Below are positions 53,620 through 62,072 of a stretch of 64,000 nt of DNA, piece after piece. Positions within the stretch are counted from its first letter, which is position 1. The number at the start of each line of letters is the position of its first letter. Under the pieces are notes generated by a model. It saw only the letters and a program-made list of their open reading frames with translations, did no database searches and was not told the origin of the DNA. Origin of the DNA: Nocardioides sp. S5 (GTDB lineage: Bacteria; Actinomycetota; Actinomycetes; Propionibacteriales; Nocardioidaceae); assembly GCF_017310035.1 (NCBI RefSeq), contig NZ_CP022296.1, positions 2,418,001-2,482,000 of the forward strand. The letters are read 5' to 3'. The position numbers and the translations under genes were made by a program.

Positions 53620-54231
53620 TCAGCCGGTCTGGCGGGCGGCACGACGCGCGGCGAGCTCGTCGCCCGCGACCGGCGCGGCAGGCTCACCGGCGGTGCGCTC
53701 GCTGGGCAGCTCGGCGAGCGTGCCCTCGATCTCGCGCCAGACGCCGCCGATGGCGATGCCGAAGACGCCCTGACCGCCCTGGAGCAGGTCGATGACCTCG
53801 TCGTTGCTGGTGCACTCGTAGACCGAGGCGCCGTCGCTCATCAGGGTGACGCGGGTCAGGTCGTCGGTGCCGCGCTCGCGCAGGTGCGCGGTCGCCGTAC
53901 GGATCTGCTGCAGCGAGATCCCGGCGTCGAGCAGGCGCTTGACGACCTTGAGGATCAAGATGTCGCGGAAGGAGTAGAGGCGCTGGGAGCCGGAGCCGGC
54001 CGCACCGCGCACGCTCGGCTCGACGAGGCCGGTGCGGGCCCAGTAGTCGAGCTGGCGGTAGGTGATCCCGGCGGCGTTGCAGGCGGTGGGGCCGCGGTAG
54101 CCGGTGTCGCTCGGCAGCGGCGAGACGTCGTCGCTGAAGAGCAGTCCCTGCTCCTCGGCAGCCTCTGCGGCCTCGGCGGCAGCCTTGATCCTGGCGGCGT
54201 CGGCGCCCTGCTCGTTCTCGTTGCTAGCCAC
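53620..54231 (-). CDS. MerR-family regulator (Rv1830-like)
   Basis: The 203-aa regulator has a winged HTH of MerR type with the GYRGPTACNAAGITYRQLDYW start, ARTGLVEPS and RLYSFRDILILKVVKRLLDAG. The N-terminal ~35 residues are acidic (AAEAAEAAEEQG). In Mycobacterium a MerR gene holds the same place between gcvB and the DUF151 gene. GTG 54231 follows GGAGGG. A 23-bp palindrome (CCTCA-N9-TGAGG core) lies about 160 bp upstream and is shared with the FHA/MerR operon. Confidence 0.88.
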   Translation of the reverse strand: MASNENEQGADAARIKAAAEAAEAAEEQGLLFSDDVSPLPSDTGYRGPTACNAAGITYRQLDYWARTGLVEPSVRGAAGSGSQRLYSFRDILILKVVKRLLDAGISLQQIRTATAHLRERGTDDLTRVTLMSDGASVYECTSNDEVIDLLQGGQGVFGIAIGGVWREIEGTLAELPSERTAGEPAAPVAGDELAARRAARQTG

Positions 54232-54393
54232 AGTGACCCTCCAGGTCAGTTCCTCCGCTGAGCGGTAACTCCTGGGGGAAGGGCCCGCCCGGAGTCGGCC
54301 AGGGCCGACAACCACAACGGTGGAGTTACAACAGAGACAGTTCAAGGTAAGCCCGGGAGTACGGCTTGTCCATCCATCGAGCGGCGTGTCGCA

Positions 54394-54416
54394 ACCCTCA
54401 ACCTGAGGCTGAGGGT
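54394..54416 (-). promoter_or_regulatory. Palindromic MerR-type operator (copy 1)
   Basis: ACCCTCA (54394-54400), 9 nt, TGAGGGT (54410-54416): perfect 7-bp arms. The core CCTCA-N9-TGAGG is identical in spacing to that before the FHA gene. MerR-family proteins bind such spaced inverted repeats in their own promoters; which of the two MerR proteins binds is not known. Confidence 0.5.
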
Positions 54417-54444
54417 CAGTGTTGAGGCGTCGGCGGGCCGCCCG

Positions 54445-54915
54445 TCAGGGCGCTTCCTCGAAGTCGTCGGGTGACACGTGGTCGAGGAACTCGCGGAACC
54501 GCTCGACCTCGTCCTCCTGCTCGGCGGGCACCGCGAGGCCGGCTTCCTCCAGCACGGCCTCGGCGCACACGATCCGGGTCCCGGTGCGCAGCGCCAGTGC
54601 GATCGAGTCCGAGGGACGGGCCCCGACCTCCGCCCCGCCGTCGAAGACGAGCTGGGCGAAGAAGATGCCGTCCTGCATGTCGACGATGCGGACCTCCTCG
54701 AGGCGCTGGCCCGTCGCCTCCAGCACGTCGCGCATCAGGTCGTGCGTCAAGGGGCGCGGCGGCGTGACGCCCTGCTGCGCGAAGGCGATGGCCGTGGCCT
54801 CGACGGCTCCGATCCAGATCGGGAGGTACCGCTCCCCCGTCACCTCGCGCAGGAGCACGATCGGCTGGTTGGAGGGCATCTCGACGCGGACTCCGACGAC
54901 GTCCATTTCGCGCAT
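54445..54915 (-). CDS. DUF151 bifunctional nuclease family protein
   Basis: The 156-aa BFN-domain protein contains LLREVTGERYLPIWIGAVEATAIAFA, the family's signature, and LTHDLMRDVLEATG. Plant BFN proteins cut RNA and DNA; bacterial roles are unclear. The ATG at 54915 lies 7 nt after TAGGGT, a leaderless layout; GTG at 54924 is a less likely alternative. It lies between the two MerR genes, as in Mycobacterium (Rv1829 region). Confidence 0.9.
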   Translation of the reverse strand: MREMDVVGVRVEMPSNQPIVLLREVTGERYLPIWIGAVEATAIAFAQQGVTPPRPLTHDLMRDVLEATGQRLEEVRIVDMQDGIFFAQLVFDGGAEVGARPSDSIALALRTGTRIVCAEAVLEEAGLAVPAEQEDEVERFREFLDHVSPDDFEEAP

Positions 54916-54958
54916 GTCCCCCACCCTACTCAGGTCCCCTGACCCGGCCCGGGCGGGA

Positions 54959-55699
54959 TCAACCGCGGTCGAGACCGACCTTCACCAGCGTGGCGTGGAG
55001 GCGTACGGAGAGCGCCGCGATCTCGGACGTCGCGTCCTCGGCGCGCCCGCGCGCTGCTGCGTCGCGACCCCGGGCCAGGGGTGCGACGACCTGCTGCACC
55101 AGGCCCACCTCGCGGTCGGCGGCGGTCTTGAAGGCCCGTAGGTGCCGCGGCTCGAAGCCGAAGTCGGCGAGCTCGCGAGCGGTCTGCGCCACCACGAGGG
55201 CGTCGCTGTCGAAGTGGCCCGTTCCGGTGCGCGCGCTCACCAGGCCGTACTGCTCGAGCTGTGAGAGCAGGTCCTCGGAGATGTCGGCGACCTTCAGCAG
55301 CTCCCGGCGCGAGAGCCGCAGGTCGCTGGTGCGCCGGAACGACTCCGGGCTGGGCAGGCCGTCGGAGCTGAGCGCCACCTTCGGCACCGTCGGGACGACG
55401 GACTCGATGGCCGGCGGCTCGAGCCCCCGGTCGATCGCGTCGAGATGGTCGCCGATGACCTTCAACGGGAGGTAGTGGTCGCGCTGCATCAGCAGGATGT
55501 AGCGCAGCCGGGCGACGTCATCGCCGGAGAACTTCCGATAGCCGGCGGCCGTGCGTTCCGGCTTGACCAGGCCCTGGTCCTCCAGGAAGCGGATCTTGGG
55601 GATCGTCACCCCGGGGAAGTCGGGTCGGAGCTGGTCGAGGACCTGCCCGATGTTGAAGCGGGCGCCGCGACTCGATGCCGAGGGCGTCGGGGCACTCAC
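54959..55699 (-). CDS. MerR-family regulator, FtsR-like (Rv1828 type)
   Basis: The 246-aa regulator has an N-terminal winged HTH with FNIGQVLDQLRPDFPGVTIPKIRFLEDQGLV, typical of the Rv1828/FtsR group. A central DLRLSRRELLKVADISEDLL second HTH-like segment follows, then a coiled C-terminus. In Corynebacterium the homologue FtsR activates ftsZ. It starts 3 bp after the FHA gene, so the two are cotranscribed, as garA and Rv1828 are in mycobacteria. Confidence 0.87.
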   Translation of the reverse strand: MSAPTPSASSRGARFNIGQVLDQLRPDFPGVTIPKIRFLEDQGLVKPERTAAGYRKFSGDDVARLRYILLMQRDHYLPLKVIGDHLDAIDRGLEPPAIESVVPTVPKVALSSDGLPSPESFRRTSDLRLSRRELLKVADISEDLLSQLEQYGLVSARTGTGHFDSDALVVAQTARELADFGFEPRHLRAFKTAADREVGLVQQVVAPLARGRDAAARGRAEDATSEIAALSVRLHATLVKVGLDRG

Positions 55700-55702
55700 G
55701 GA

Positions 55703-56215
55703 TCAGCTGTTCGGGTGGGAGGAGAAGAACACCAGGCGGTACTTGCCGATCTGGACCTCGTCGCCGTCGTTGAGCTCGACGGAGTCGATGCGGTCGCGGT
55801 TGACGTAGGTGCCGTTGAGGCTGCCCACGTCGCTGACGCTGTAGCCGGCGCCGGAGCGGCGGAACTCCGCGTGCCGGCGGGACACGGTCACGTCGTCGAG
55901 GAAGATCTCGCTGTCCGGGTGACGACCCGCACCGACCACGTCGGTGTCGAGGAGGAAACGGCTTCCGGCGCTCGGTCCGCGCTGCACGACCAGCAGCGCG
56001 TGGCCCTCGGGGAGGGCGTCGACGGCTGCGGCGTCCACCGGGCTCAGCTGGCGGTCCGACGACTCGCGCTGGTCCGGTACGCCGAAGGTGATCGTCGCAG
56101 TGGACTCGACCGGGCTGGACCCGGTGTCTTCCCCGACGAGCAGCTTGGTGCCGCACTGGGCACAGAAGCGGGCGTCGTCAGGGTTCTGCTTGCCACAGGC
56201 GGTGCAGAACGGCAT
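55703..56215 (-). CDS. FHA-domain protein with N-terminal zinc ribbon (GarA/OdhI-like)
   Basis: The 170-aa protein has an N-terminal zinc ribbon (C4-x2-C7, C18-x2-C21) and a C-terminal FHA domain (about 74-160) with G97-R98-H, SRRHAEF and N134-G. In mycobacteria and corynebacteria the orthologue at this position (GarA/OdhI) binds 2-oxoglutarate dehydrogenase and is switched off by phosphorylation of a TTSV motif. Here the matching segment reads ESTATITF (37-44), so the classical ETTSV motif is not conserved. The ribbon is an addition relative to GarA. Confidence 0.88.
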   Translation of the reverse strand: MPFCTACGKQNPDDARFCAQCGTKLLVGEDTGSSPVESTATITFGVPDQRESSDRQLSPVDAAAVDALPEGHALLVVQRGPSAGSRFLLDTDVVGAGRHPDSEIFLDDVTVSRRHAEFRRSGAGYSVSDVGSLNGTYVNRDRIDSVELNDGDEVQIGKYRLVFFSSHPNS

Positions 56216-56241
56216 GGGGGGCTCCTCGGCGGATCGACACC

Positions 56242-56264
56242 CAACCCTCAGCCGAGGGTTGAGG
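56242..56264 (-). promoter_or_regulatory. Palindromic MerR-type operator (copy 2)
   Basis: CAACCCTC (56242-56249) and GAGGGTTG (56254-56261) are perfect 8-bp arms around AGCC. The register CCTCA (56246-56250)-N9-TGAGG (56260-56264) is the same as at 54394-54416. It is ~30-50 bp before the FHA-MerR operon start. Confidence 0.5.
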
Positions 56265-56345
56265 TTGACGGTTGTTCCGAACCTATCAGCCCCGCGATGG
56301 GGCGCAGGAACGATCAGGGGCAGCGGCGGTGGATCGGCGGACGAC

Positions 56346-56732
56346 TCAGCCTGCGAGGCTGGACTGGTAGGTGGCGGAGTCCATCAGGCCGTCGACCTGG
56401 GAGGCGTCACCGACGCTCACCTCGAACAGCCAGCCGGCCTCGTAGGGGTCGCTGTTGACCAGCTCGGGGGTGGAGTCGAGCGAGGAGTTCACGGCGACGA
56501 CCTCGCCGGTGACCGGTGCGTAGATGTCGCTGACCGACTTGGTCGACTCGAGCTCTCCGCAGGTCTCCCCCGCCGTCACCGCGTCGCCGACCTGCGGCAG
56601 CGAGACGTAGACGATGTCGCCGAGCGCGTCCTGCGCGAAGTCCGTGATGCCGACGCGCACCGAGCCCTCGGCGTCGCCGGGCGTGCGCACCCACTCGTGC
56701 TCGCTGGTGTACTTCAGGTTCTCCGGATACAC
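56346..56732 (-). CDS. gcvH: Glycine cleavage system H protein
   Basis: The 128-aa H protein carries the lipoyl-lysine K65 in [18 protein letters not shown], and the N-terminal EHEWVR is typical. It shuttles the aminomethyl group between GcvP and GcvT. The ATG at 56732 sits 66 bp after the DUF881 gene stop. It is transcribed in the same direction as the FHA and MerR genes, in the order known from Mycobacterium. No riboswitch precedes it, so glycine control applies only to gcvP here. Confidence 0.95.
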   Translation of the reverse strand: MYPENLKYTSEHEWVRTPGDAEGSVRVGITDFAQDALGDIVYVSLPQVGDAVTAGETCGELESTKSVSDIYAPVTGEVVAVNSSLDSTPELVNSDPYEAGWLFEVSVGDASQVDGLMDSATYQSSLAG

Positions 56733-56798
56733 GTGGGACTCCTCGAGCTGTCTGGTGCTGGATGCCGGTCGGGGTGCTGCGGCGGACTGCCCGGCAGG

Positions 56799-57566
56799 CT
56801 ACTGGTCCGCGCTGAACTCCGCATAGTCAGGTCGGGTGGGTTCGCGGACGCTCATGATCTCGATCTTCTCGAGCTCCTCGATGCGCACCGTCGCGCCGTC
56901 GAGGGTCTGCAACGTCTCCACCGGGCCCGAGGAGAACGTCAGCGCGGTGCGCAGGTTGGGGGCGTCGCCGATCACCTCGAGGACGTAGGGCGGCTCGAGC
57001 ACCTGGTCGTCGAGCTCGATGCCGCCGATCGCGTCCTCGAAGGAGCTGTCGGCGCCGAGCCGGATGGAGTCGTTCATCTCCATCGCCTCCGCGCCCGCCG
57101 TACGCAGCTCCTGCACGGTGTCGAGCAGGGAGCCCACGCTCACCCGGGTCGTCGACTCCGTGATCGTCACCCGCACGCCCGGCCCGGTGACCGGCACCAG
57201 CCCGGCGATGATGTTGAGGGTGCGCACCCGTTGCTCGGCCTCGTCGAGCGCCGCGGAGCGCCGGGTGCTCTCGTCGCGCAGCTCGTCGCGGCGGCTCTCG
57301 AGACGCTCGACCTCCCGGCGGGCCCGCTCCGCGGTGCCGGTCAGGCCGTCGAGCACCTGGATCAGCTCGCTCTCGCGGAGCCCGGCGTAGGTGTCGTTGG
57401 CCTGGGTGTCCCTCACCTGCACCACGACGGCGAACCCGAGCACGGCGAGCAGCACCGCCACCACCGCCTGACGCCGCGAGGGACGGGTCAGCGCACCTCG
57501 CAGCCGGTCGCGCCCCGGGTCAGGGTCGACGTCCTTGCGCGTCGGGACGGGCTCCTGCTCAGGCAT
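56799..57566 (-). CDS. DUF881 membrane-anchored protein (copy 1)
   Basis: The 255-aa protein has a cytosolic N-terminal tail of ~30 residues, one transmembrane helix (about 34-52, AVVAVLLAVLGFAVVVQV), a coiled coil (85-120) and the DUF881 domain (VTGPGVRVTITES, MEMNDSIRLG, VLEPPYVLEVIGD). The function is unknown; such genes flank sbp in Bacillus and actinobacteria near cell-division or phospholipid genes. It overlaps sbp by 8 bp. Confidence 0.9.
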   Translation of the reverse strand: MPEQEPVPTRKDVDPDPGRDRLRGALTRPSRRQAVVAVLLAVLGFAVVVQVRDTQANDTYAGLRESELIQVLDGLTGTAERARREVERLESRRDELRDESTRRSAALDEAEQRVRTLNIIAGLVPVTGPGVRVTITESTTRVSVGSLLDTVQELRTAGAEAMEMNDSIRLGADSSFEDAIGGIELDDQVLEPPYVLEVIGDAPNLRTALTFSSGPVETLQTLDGATVRIEELEKIEIMSVREPTRPDYAEFSADQ

Positions 57567-57891
57567 GGAAGACGTGCCTCCGGATGGCGGCGACGTTGGA
57601 GAAGATGCGGATGCCGAGCACGACGACCACGCCCGTGGTCAGCTGGGCGCCGACGCCGAGCTGGTCGCCGAGGTAGACGATCGCGGCCGCGATCACCACG
57701 TTGCTGACGAACGAGACCACGAAGACCTTGTCGTCGAAGATCCCGTCGAGATAGGCCCGCAGCCCACCGAAGACGGCGTCGAGCGCAGCCACCACCGCGA
57801 TGGGGAGGTAGTTCTGCAGGCTCAGCGGCACGTCGGGGGCGAACACCAGCCCCGCGAGGATGCCGATGAGCAGGCCAAGGGCGGCTATCAC
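57559..57891 (-). CDS. sbp: Small basic membrane protein (DUF1290)
   Basis: The 110-aa protein has three hydrophobic helices, with PIAVVAALDAVFGGLRAYLDGIFDDKVFV being the hallmark of the Sbp/DUF1290 family. In Bacillus sbp lies next to ftsA and ftsZ. It is enclosed by the two DUF881 genes and overlaps both (8 bp and 4 bp), so it is translated in one operon with them. Confidence 0.93.
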   Translation of the reverse strand: MIAALGLLIGILAGLVFAPDVPLSLQNYLPIAVVAALDAVFGGLRAYLDGIFDDKVFVVSFVSNVVIAAAIVYLGDQLGVGAQLTTGVVVVLGIRIFSNVAAIRRHVFHA

Positions 57892-58793
57892 GGCGCGCTC
57901 CCCCCTCCATCCTGGACGCCGTCCGGGTCGGCGTTGAGCTCGATCACATCACGCAGCACGCGCTCACGCGCAGCGGGCAGGCGGATGTCGTCGACATTCT
58001 CGGCGTCGTAGACGAATCCGTAGAAGTTGACGCGGTTGAACCACTCCTGCCCCTGGCTCGTCTGGAGCAGGCGCGCCTGCAGGGTCTGCGGGTCGCCGAT
58101 GGCCGAGATGACGTACGGCGGGTTGATCGGGCGACCGTTGACGTGGATGGCTCGAAGGGTGTTGCGGATCCCGCCCAGGAGGTTGATCCGCTGGTCGTTG
58201 ACGGCGACCGCCTCCGCGCCGGCCTCGAAGAGCCCGTCGACGAGGAACGCCAGGTCCTCGTCGCGGATCTCGTCGTTGACGTCGACGTCGGGTCGGTTCT
58301 CCACCGTGAGGCGCACCCCGGGGCCGCGGGCTGCCGAGAACCCGGTGACCAGCTCGATGCGACGCAGCCGCGTCTGGATGTCGTCGAGCTGGCCCTGGGT
58401 GCGGGTGCTGGTGACGGCCGTCTCGGCGTTGGACTGCGTCAGCTCTCCCACCTGGCCCTGGAGCGCCTCGAGGGTGTCGCTGCGACGCTCGATCTGCTCC
58501 ACCAGGGCCGCGCGGCTGAGCTCGTTGACGGGCGCCTGCCGGTCGGTCTGCGCCGCGACGACAGCGGCCATCACGCCGAGCAGCGCGACGGCCGCGATGC
58601 TCGTCCAGTGCGGGCGCGGGGGGCCCGGAGCCGGCTCGAGGCCGGCGGCCGCGCGCTTCTGCGCGACGTGGGCGTAGTCCTCGTCCATCGACCGCGCGGT
58701 GATCAGGGAGAGCAGCGGCGTGGTGACGTGGTCGGGCAGCGGCCGCGCGGCCTCCTGGGTGGTCCGCCCGCTGTGCGGTCGCGGCTCAGCCAT
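57888..58793 (-). CDS. DUF881 membrane-anchored protein (copy 2)
   Basis: The 301-aa protein has a ~65-residue N-terminal cytosolic part, one transmembrane helix (about 65-82), a coiled coil and the DUF881 domain (ARGPGVRLTVENRPD, AVAVNDQRIN, INPPYVISAIGD). It is a paralogue of the gene on the other side of sbp. The ATG at 58793 overlaps the pgsA-like stop by 8 bp. The role is unknown; its operon mates suggest the membrane. Confidence 0.9.
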   Translation of the reverse strand: MAEPRPHSGRTTQEAARPLPDHVTTPLLSLITARSMDEDYAHVAQKRAAAGLEPAPGPPRPHWTSIAAVALLGVMAAVVAAQTDRQAPVNELSRAALVEQIERRSDTLEALQGQVGELTQSNAETAVTSTRTQGQLDDIQTRLRRIELVTGFSAARGPGVRLTVENRPDVDVNDEIRDEDLAFLVDGLFEAGAEAVAVNDQRINLLGGIRNTLRAIHVNGRPINPPYVISAIGDPQTLQARLLQTSQGQEWFNRVNFYGFVYDAENVDDIRLPAARERVLRDVIELNADPDGVQDGGGSAP

Positions 58794-59385
58794 GGTCGGT
58801 CGCCGGAGACGTACGTCGTGGAGTGTCGCGCAGGAGCGTGCGCACCTGCCAGACGTAGAGCACCCCGGCCCACCAGTAGAGGCCGATCCCCCACCACGCG
58901 AAGGCCCAGCCGAAGTTGCGCGCGAGGGTGGCGACGACGCCGTCGCCCTCACCGAGGAGGAGCAGGGGGAAGGCGTAGAGCAGGTTGAACGTGGCTGCCT
59001 TGCCGAGGAAGTGCACCGGCAGCGCGGAGAACCCCCGGGTGCGCAGGATCGGCACCAGTCCCCACAGGAGGAGGTCGCGCAGCGGGAGCGCGAGCGCCAC
59101 CCACCACGGGATGATGTCGCGCAGGTAGAGCCCGATGACGACGGCGAGGATGTAGAGCCGGTCCGCGACCGGGTCGAGGATCTCGCCGAGCCGGGAGTAC
59201 TGGTTCAGCCGGCGCGCCAGCCACCCGTCGAGGAAGTCGGTGAAGCCGGCCACCATCAGCACGACCAGCGCGATCGCGTCCGCCTCCGGCCCGAGCACGA
59301 GCCAGAGGAAGAGGGGCACACCGGCGAGCCGCACCACACTGACGATGTTGGGCACGGTCCAGACGCGCGACGCTTCCTCGGACAC
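58786..59385 (-). CDS. CDP-alcohol phosphatidyltransferase family protein
   Basis: The 199-aa membrane enzyme has about five transmembrane helices and the family motif D-G-x2-A-R-x8-G-x3-D-x3-D in DFLDGWLARRLNQYSRLGEI and following LDPVADR. Such enzymes make phospholipids such as phosphatidylglycerophosphate or cardiolipin. In Mycobacterium the gene at this position is named pgsA2; the exact product is not established here. It overlaps the DUF881 gene. Confidence 0.88.
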   Translation of the reverse strand: MSEEASRVWTVPNIVSVVRLAGVPLFLWLVLGPEADAIALVVLMVAGFTDFLDGWLARRLNQYSRLGEILDPVADRLYILAVVIGLYLRDIIPWWVALALPLRDLLLWGLVPILRTRGFSALPVHFLGKAATFNLLYAFPLLLLGEGDGVVATLARNFGWAFAWWGIGLYWWAGVLYVWQVRTLLRDTPRRTSPATDHG

Positions 59386-59405
59386 GCTCAGACCCTATCC
59401 AGCAC

Positions 59406-60470
59406 TCAGGTGGCGTCGACGGTGGACACGTCGTGGTGCGCGGCGTCACGGATCTCGCCGACCAGCTCCTCGAGGACGTCCTCGAGCGTGACGAGCCCGA
59501 TGACCTCACCGTCGCGCTGCACCACGCGCGCCATGTGGGCGCCCTTGGCCTGCAGGCTCTCGAGCGCGTCGTGGAGCAGGTCGTCGGGGTGCACCGACGC
59601 GAAGGGGCGGATCCACTTGTCCTCGATGACCCGCGAACGCTTGTCGTCGTCGGACTCGAGCGCGTCCTTGATGTGGAGGTAGCCCAGCAGCGTGCCGTCC
59701 GCTGCGGCGACCGGGAAACGGCTGAAACCGGTCGCGGCGCACAGGGCCTCGACATCGGCGACCGTCGAGCCGGGCGCCACGGTCGCGAGGCCGTCGGGCG
59801 TCATGACGATCGAGGCCACCGACTTCTCGGTGAAGCCGAGCGCGCCCGCGAGGCGGTCGTACTCGTCTGCCTCGATCATGCCCTCGCCGCGCGACTCCTC
59901 TACCAGCGCCGCGACCTCCTCGCGCGTGAAGCTCGAGTGGACCTCGTCCTTGGGCTCGATGCGCAGCAGACGCAGCACCGCGTTGGCGACCATGTTCATC
60001 CCGGCGATGACCGGTCGGAGCACCGTGACGATCACCATCATCGGCGGGCTCAGCACCATCGCGGCGCGGTCGGCACCGGCGAGGGCGATGTTCTTCGGGA
60101 CCATCTCGCCCAGGACCACGTGGAGGTAGACCACGATCGACATCGCCACCACGAAGGAGACCGGGTGGAGCAGGTCGTCAGGCACCCGTGCCGCGTGGAA
60201 CAGGGGCTCCAGCAGGTGGGCGACGGCCGGCTCGCCGATGGCGCCGAGACCCAGCGAGCAGACGGTGATGCCGAGCTGGGCGCCGGCCATGACGAGCGAG
60301 ACGTTCTCCATCGCGCGGAGCGTGGTGCGTGCCGCACGCGAGCCCTCCTGCGCCAGCGGCTCGATCTGGCTGCGGCGCGCGGCGAGCAGCGCGAACTCGG
60401 CACCGACGAAGAAGGCGTTGAGGCCGAGCAGGACGGCGGCCAGGCCGACGCCGAAGAGGTCACTGTTCAT
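59406..60470 (-). CDS. CNNM/hemolysin-C-family membrane protein (copy 1)
   Basis: The 354-aa protein has an N-terminal DUF21/CNNM membrane domain (four helices, with VVLGEMVPKNIALA) and a pair of CBS domains (MTPDGLATV...GYLHIKDAL and ARVVQRDGEVIGLVTLEDVLEELVGEI). The CorC_HlyC domain is absent. Such proteins are linked to magnesium/cobalt transport. It overlaps the next gene by 11 bp, so the paralogue pair is cotranscribed. Confidence 0.9.
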   Translation of the reverse strand: MNSDLFGVGLAAVLLGLNAFFVGAEFALLAARRSQIEPLAQEGSRAARTTLRAMENVSLVMAGAQLGITVCSLGLGAIGEPAVAHLLEPLFHAARVPDDLLHPVSFVVAMSIVVYLHVVLGEMVPKNIALAGADRAAMVLSPPMMVIVTVLRPVIAGMNMVANAVLRLLRIEPKDEVHSSFTREEVAALVEESRGEGMIEADEYDRLAGALGFTEKSVASIVMTPDGLATVAPGSTVADVEALCAATGFSRFPVAAADGTLLGYLHIKDALESDDDKRSRVIEDKWIRPFASVHPDDLLHDALESLQAKGAHMARVVQRDGEVIGLVTLEDVLEELVGEIRDAAHHDVSTVDAT

Positions 60471-61833
60471 CGGAGGCCCCCTGCTGGCTCGCCAGCTCCG
60501 CGGTCTGGACGACGCGGAGCTCGATGCGGTCGATGCGCAGGCCGTCCATCCGCTCGACGGTGAGCGTCACCAGGCGCTCCCGCGGCTCGTGCGGCTCGCT
60601 GCGGTCGGGCACGGGCAGCTCGACGCGGTCGCCGGGCGCGGGGATCTTGCCGAGCTCGCGCATCACCAGGCCCGCGACCGTGTCGTAGTCCTCGTGGTCG
60701 GGCAGCTCGACGTCGGTGACGTCCTCGACCTCGTCGGGACGCAGCAGTCCGGACAGTGTCCAGCTGCCGTCGCGCCGCTGGCGGATGCGCGCGCCGAGGC
60801 GGTCGTGCTCGTCGGAGATGTCCCCGACGATCTCCTCGACGACGTCCTCGAGGGTCACGATCCCGGCGTGGCCGCCGTACTCGTCCAGCACGACCGCCAT
60901 CTGGAACCCGTCCTGGCGCAGCAGCGCCAGCAGCGGGTCGAGACGAAGGCTGTCGGGCACGACGACGGGACGGACCATGACGTGCTTGATCCGTGTCGTG
61001 GCCCGCTCGTGGACGGGCACCGCGACCGCGTGCTTGACGTGCACCGTCCCGACCACGACGTCCTCGGCGTCGAGCACCGGGAAGCGGGAGTGGCCGGTCT
61101 GGCGCGCCAGCTCGATGATCGAGGACACCCGGTCCCCGTCCTCCACCGTGGTGGTGCGCACCCGGGGCGTCATGATCTCGCCCGCGGTGCGGGTGCCGAA
61201 CTCGACCGAACGCTCCATGAGCTCGGCGGTGTCGGCGTCGAGCGTGCCCTGGTCGGCCGATCGCTGCACGAGGGACGCGAGCTCCTGGGAGCTGCGTGCG
61301 GAGCGCAGCTCCTCCTGCGGCTCGATGCCGAGGCGCCGCACGATGGAGTTCGCGGAGCCGTTCAGCACCCGGATCGGGCGCTTGGTGAGGGCGGTGAAGC
61401 CGCGCATGAAGCCCTGCGTCGTGCGGGCGGTCTGCAGCGGACGGGCGATGGCGATGTTCTTGGGCACCATCTCGCCGAAGATCATCGTCACGACCGTGCC
61501 GAGCGCGAGGCCGAGTGCCAGCGACAGCGGCGTCACCACCGAGTCGGGCGTGCCGGCGGCGGCGAGCGGGCCGTCGATGAGGTCGGAGATCGCGGGCTCG
61601 GCCAGGAAGCCGATCGCGAGGTTGGTGACCGTGATGCCGACCTGGGCGCCGGAGAGCTGGGTCGACAGCGACCGCAGGGCCAGCTGCACGCCACGTGCGC
61701 CCTCGTCGCCCTCGGCAGCGGCGCGCTCGACGCTGGGTCGGTCGACGGTGACGAAGGAGAACTCCGCGGCGACGAAGAGACCGCAGGCGGCCACCAGGGC
61801 CAGCGACAGCAGGAGCAGGAGGAGGGGGGTCAC
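60460..61833 (-). CDS. CNNM/hemolysin-C-family membrane protein (copy 2, with CorC domain)
   Basis: The 457-aa protein (from GTG 61833) has a DUF21 domain with TMIFGEMVPKNIAIA, two CBS domains (TPRVRTTTVED..., MAVVLDEYGGHAGIVTLEDVV) and a C-terminal CorC_HlyC domain (YDTVAGLVMRELGKIP). It would regulate or perform Mg2+ or Co2+ transport. The start is uncertain: GTG at 61842 and ATG at 61920 are in frame, but the hydrophobic helix starts at 61833. It is divergent from the sulfatase gene. Confidence 0.88.
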   Translation of the reverse strand: MTPLLLLLLSLALVAACGLFVAAEFSFVTVDRPSVERAAAEGDEGARGVQLALRSLSTQLSGAQVGITVTNLAIGFLAEPAISDLIDGPLAAAGTPDSVVTPLSLALGLALGTVVTMIFGEMVPKNIAIARPLQTARTTQGFMRGFTALTKRPIRVLNGSANSIVRRLGIEPQEELRSARSSQELASLVQRSADQGTLDADTAELMERSVEFGTRTAGEIMTPRVRTTTVEDGDRVSSIIELARQTGHSRFPVLDAEDVVVGTVHVKHAVAVPVHERATTRIKHVMVRPVVVPDSLRLDPLLALLRQDGFQMAVVLDEYGGHAGIVTLEDVVEEIVGDISDEHDRLGARIRQRRDGSWTLSGLLRPDEVEDVTDVELPDHEDYDTVAGLVMRELGKIPAPGDRVELPVPDRSEPHEPRERLVTLTVERMDGLRIDRIELRVVQTAELASQQGASDEQ

Positions 61834-62072
61834 GACGCGCACCGGTCGTTCAGTGCGGTCGTGCGGGGACTTTGACTGTCGTCCATGGTCGGCGCGTGGG
61901 TTCCTTCGGGGCAGTGGCATCGGCGTCGGCGAGTCCTCAGACTAGCGGCCGGAACCGGCTGCGCCCCAGTCGTCGTGTCGCTTTGGGGACGCACCCCCGC
62001 CCGCCCTAGTCTGGCCCCCACACCTGGGGCGAGACACAGGACCGAGACGGTCCCGGCGGGGGAATGACACAG

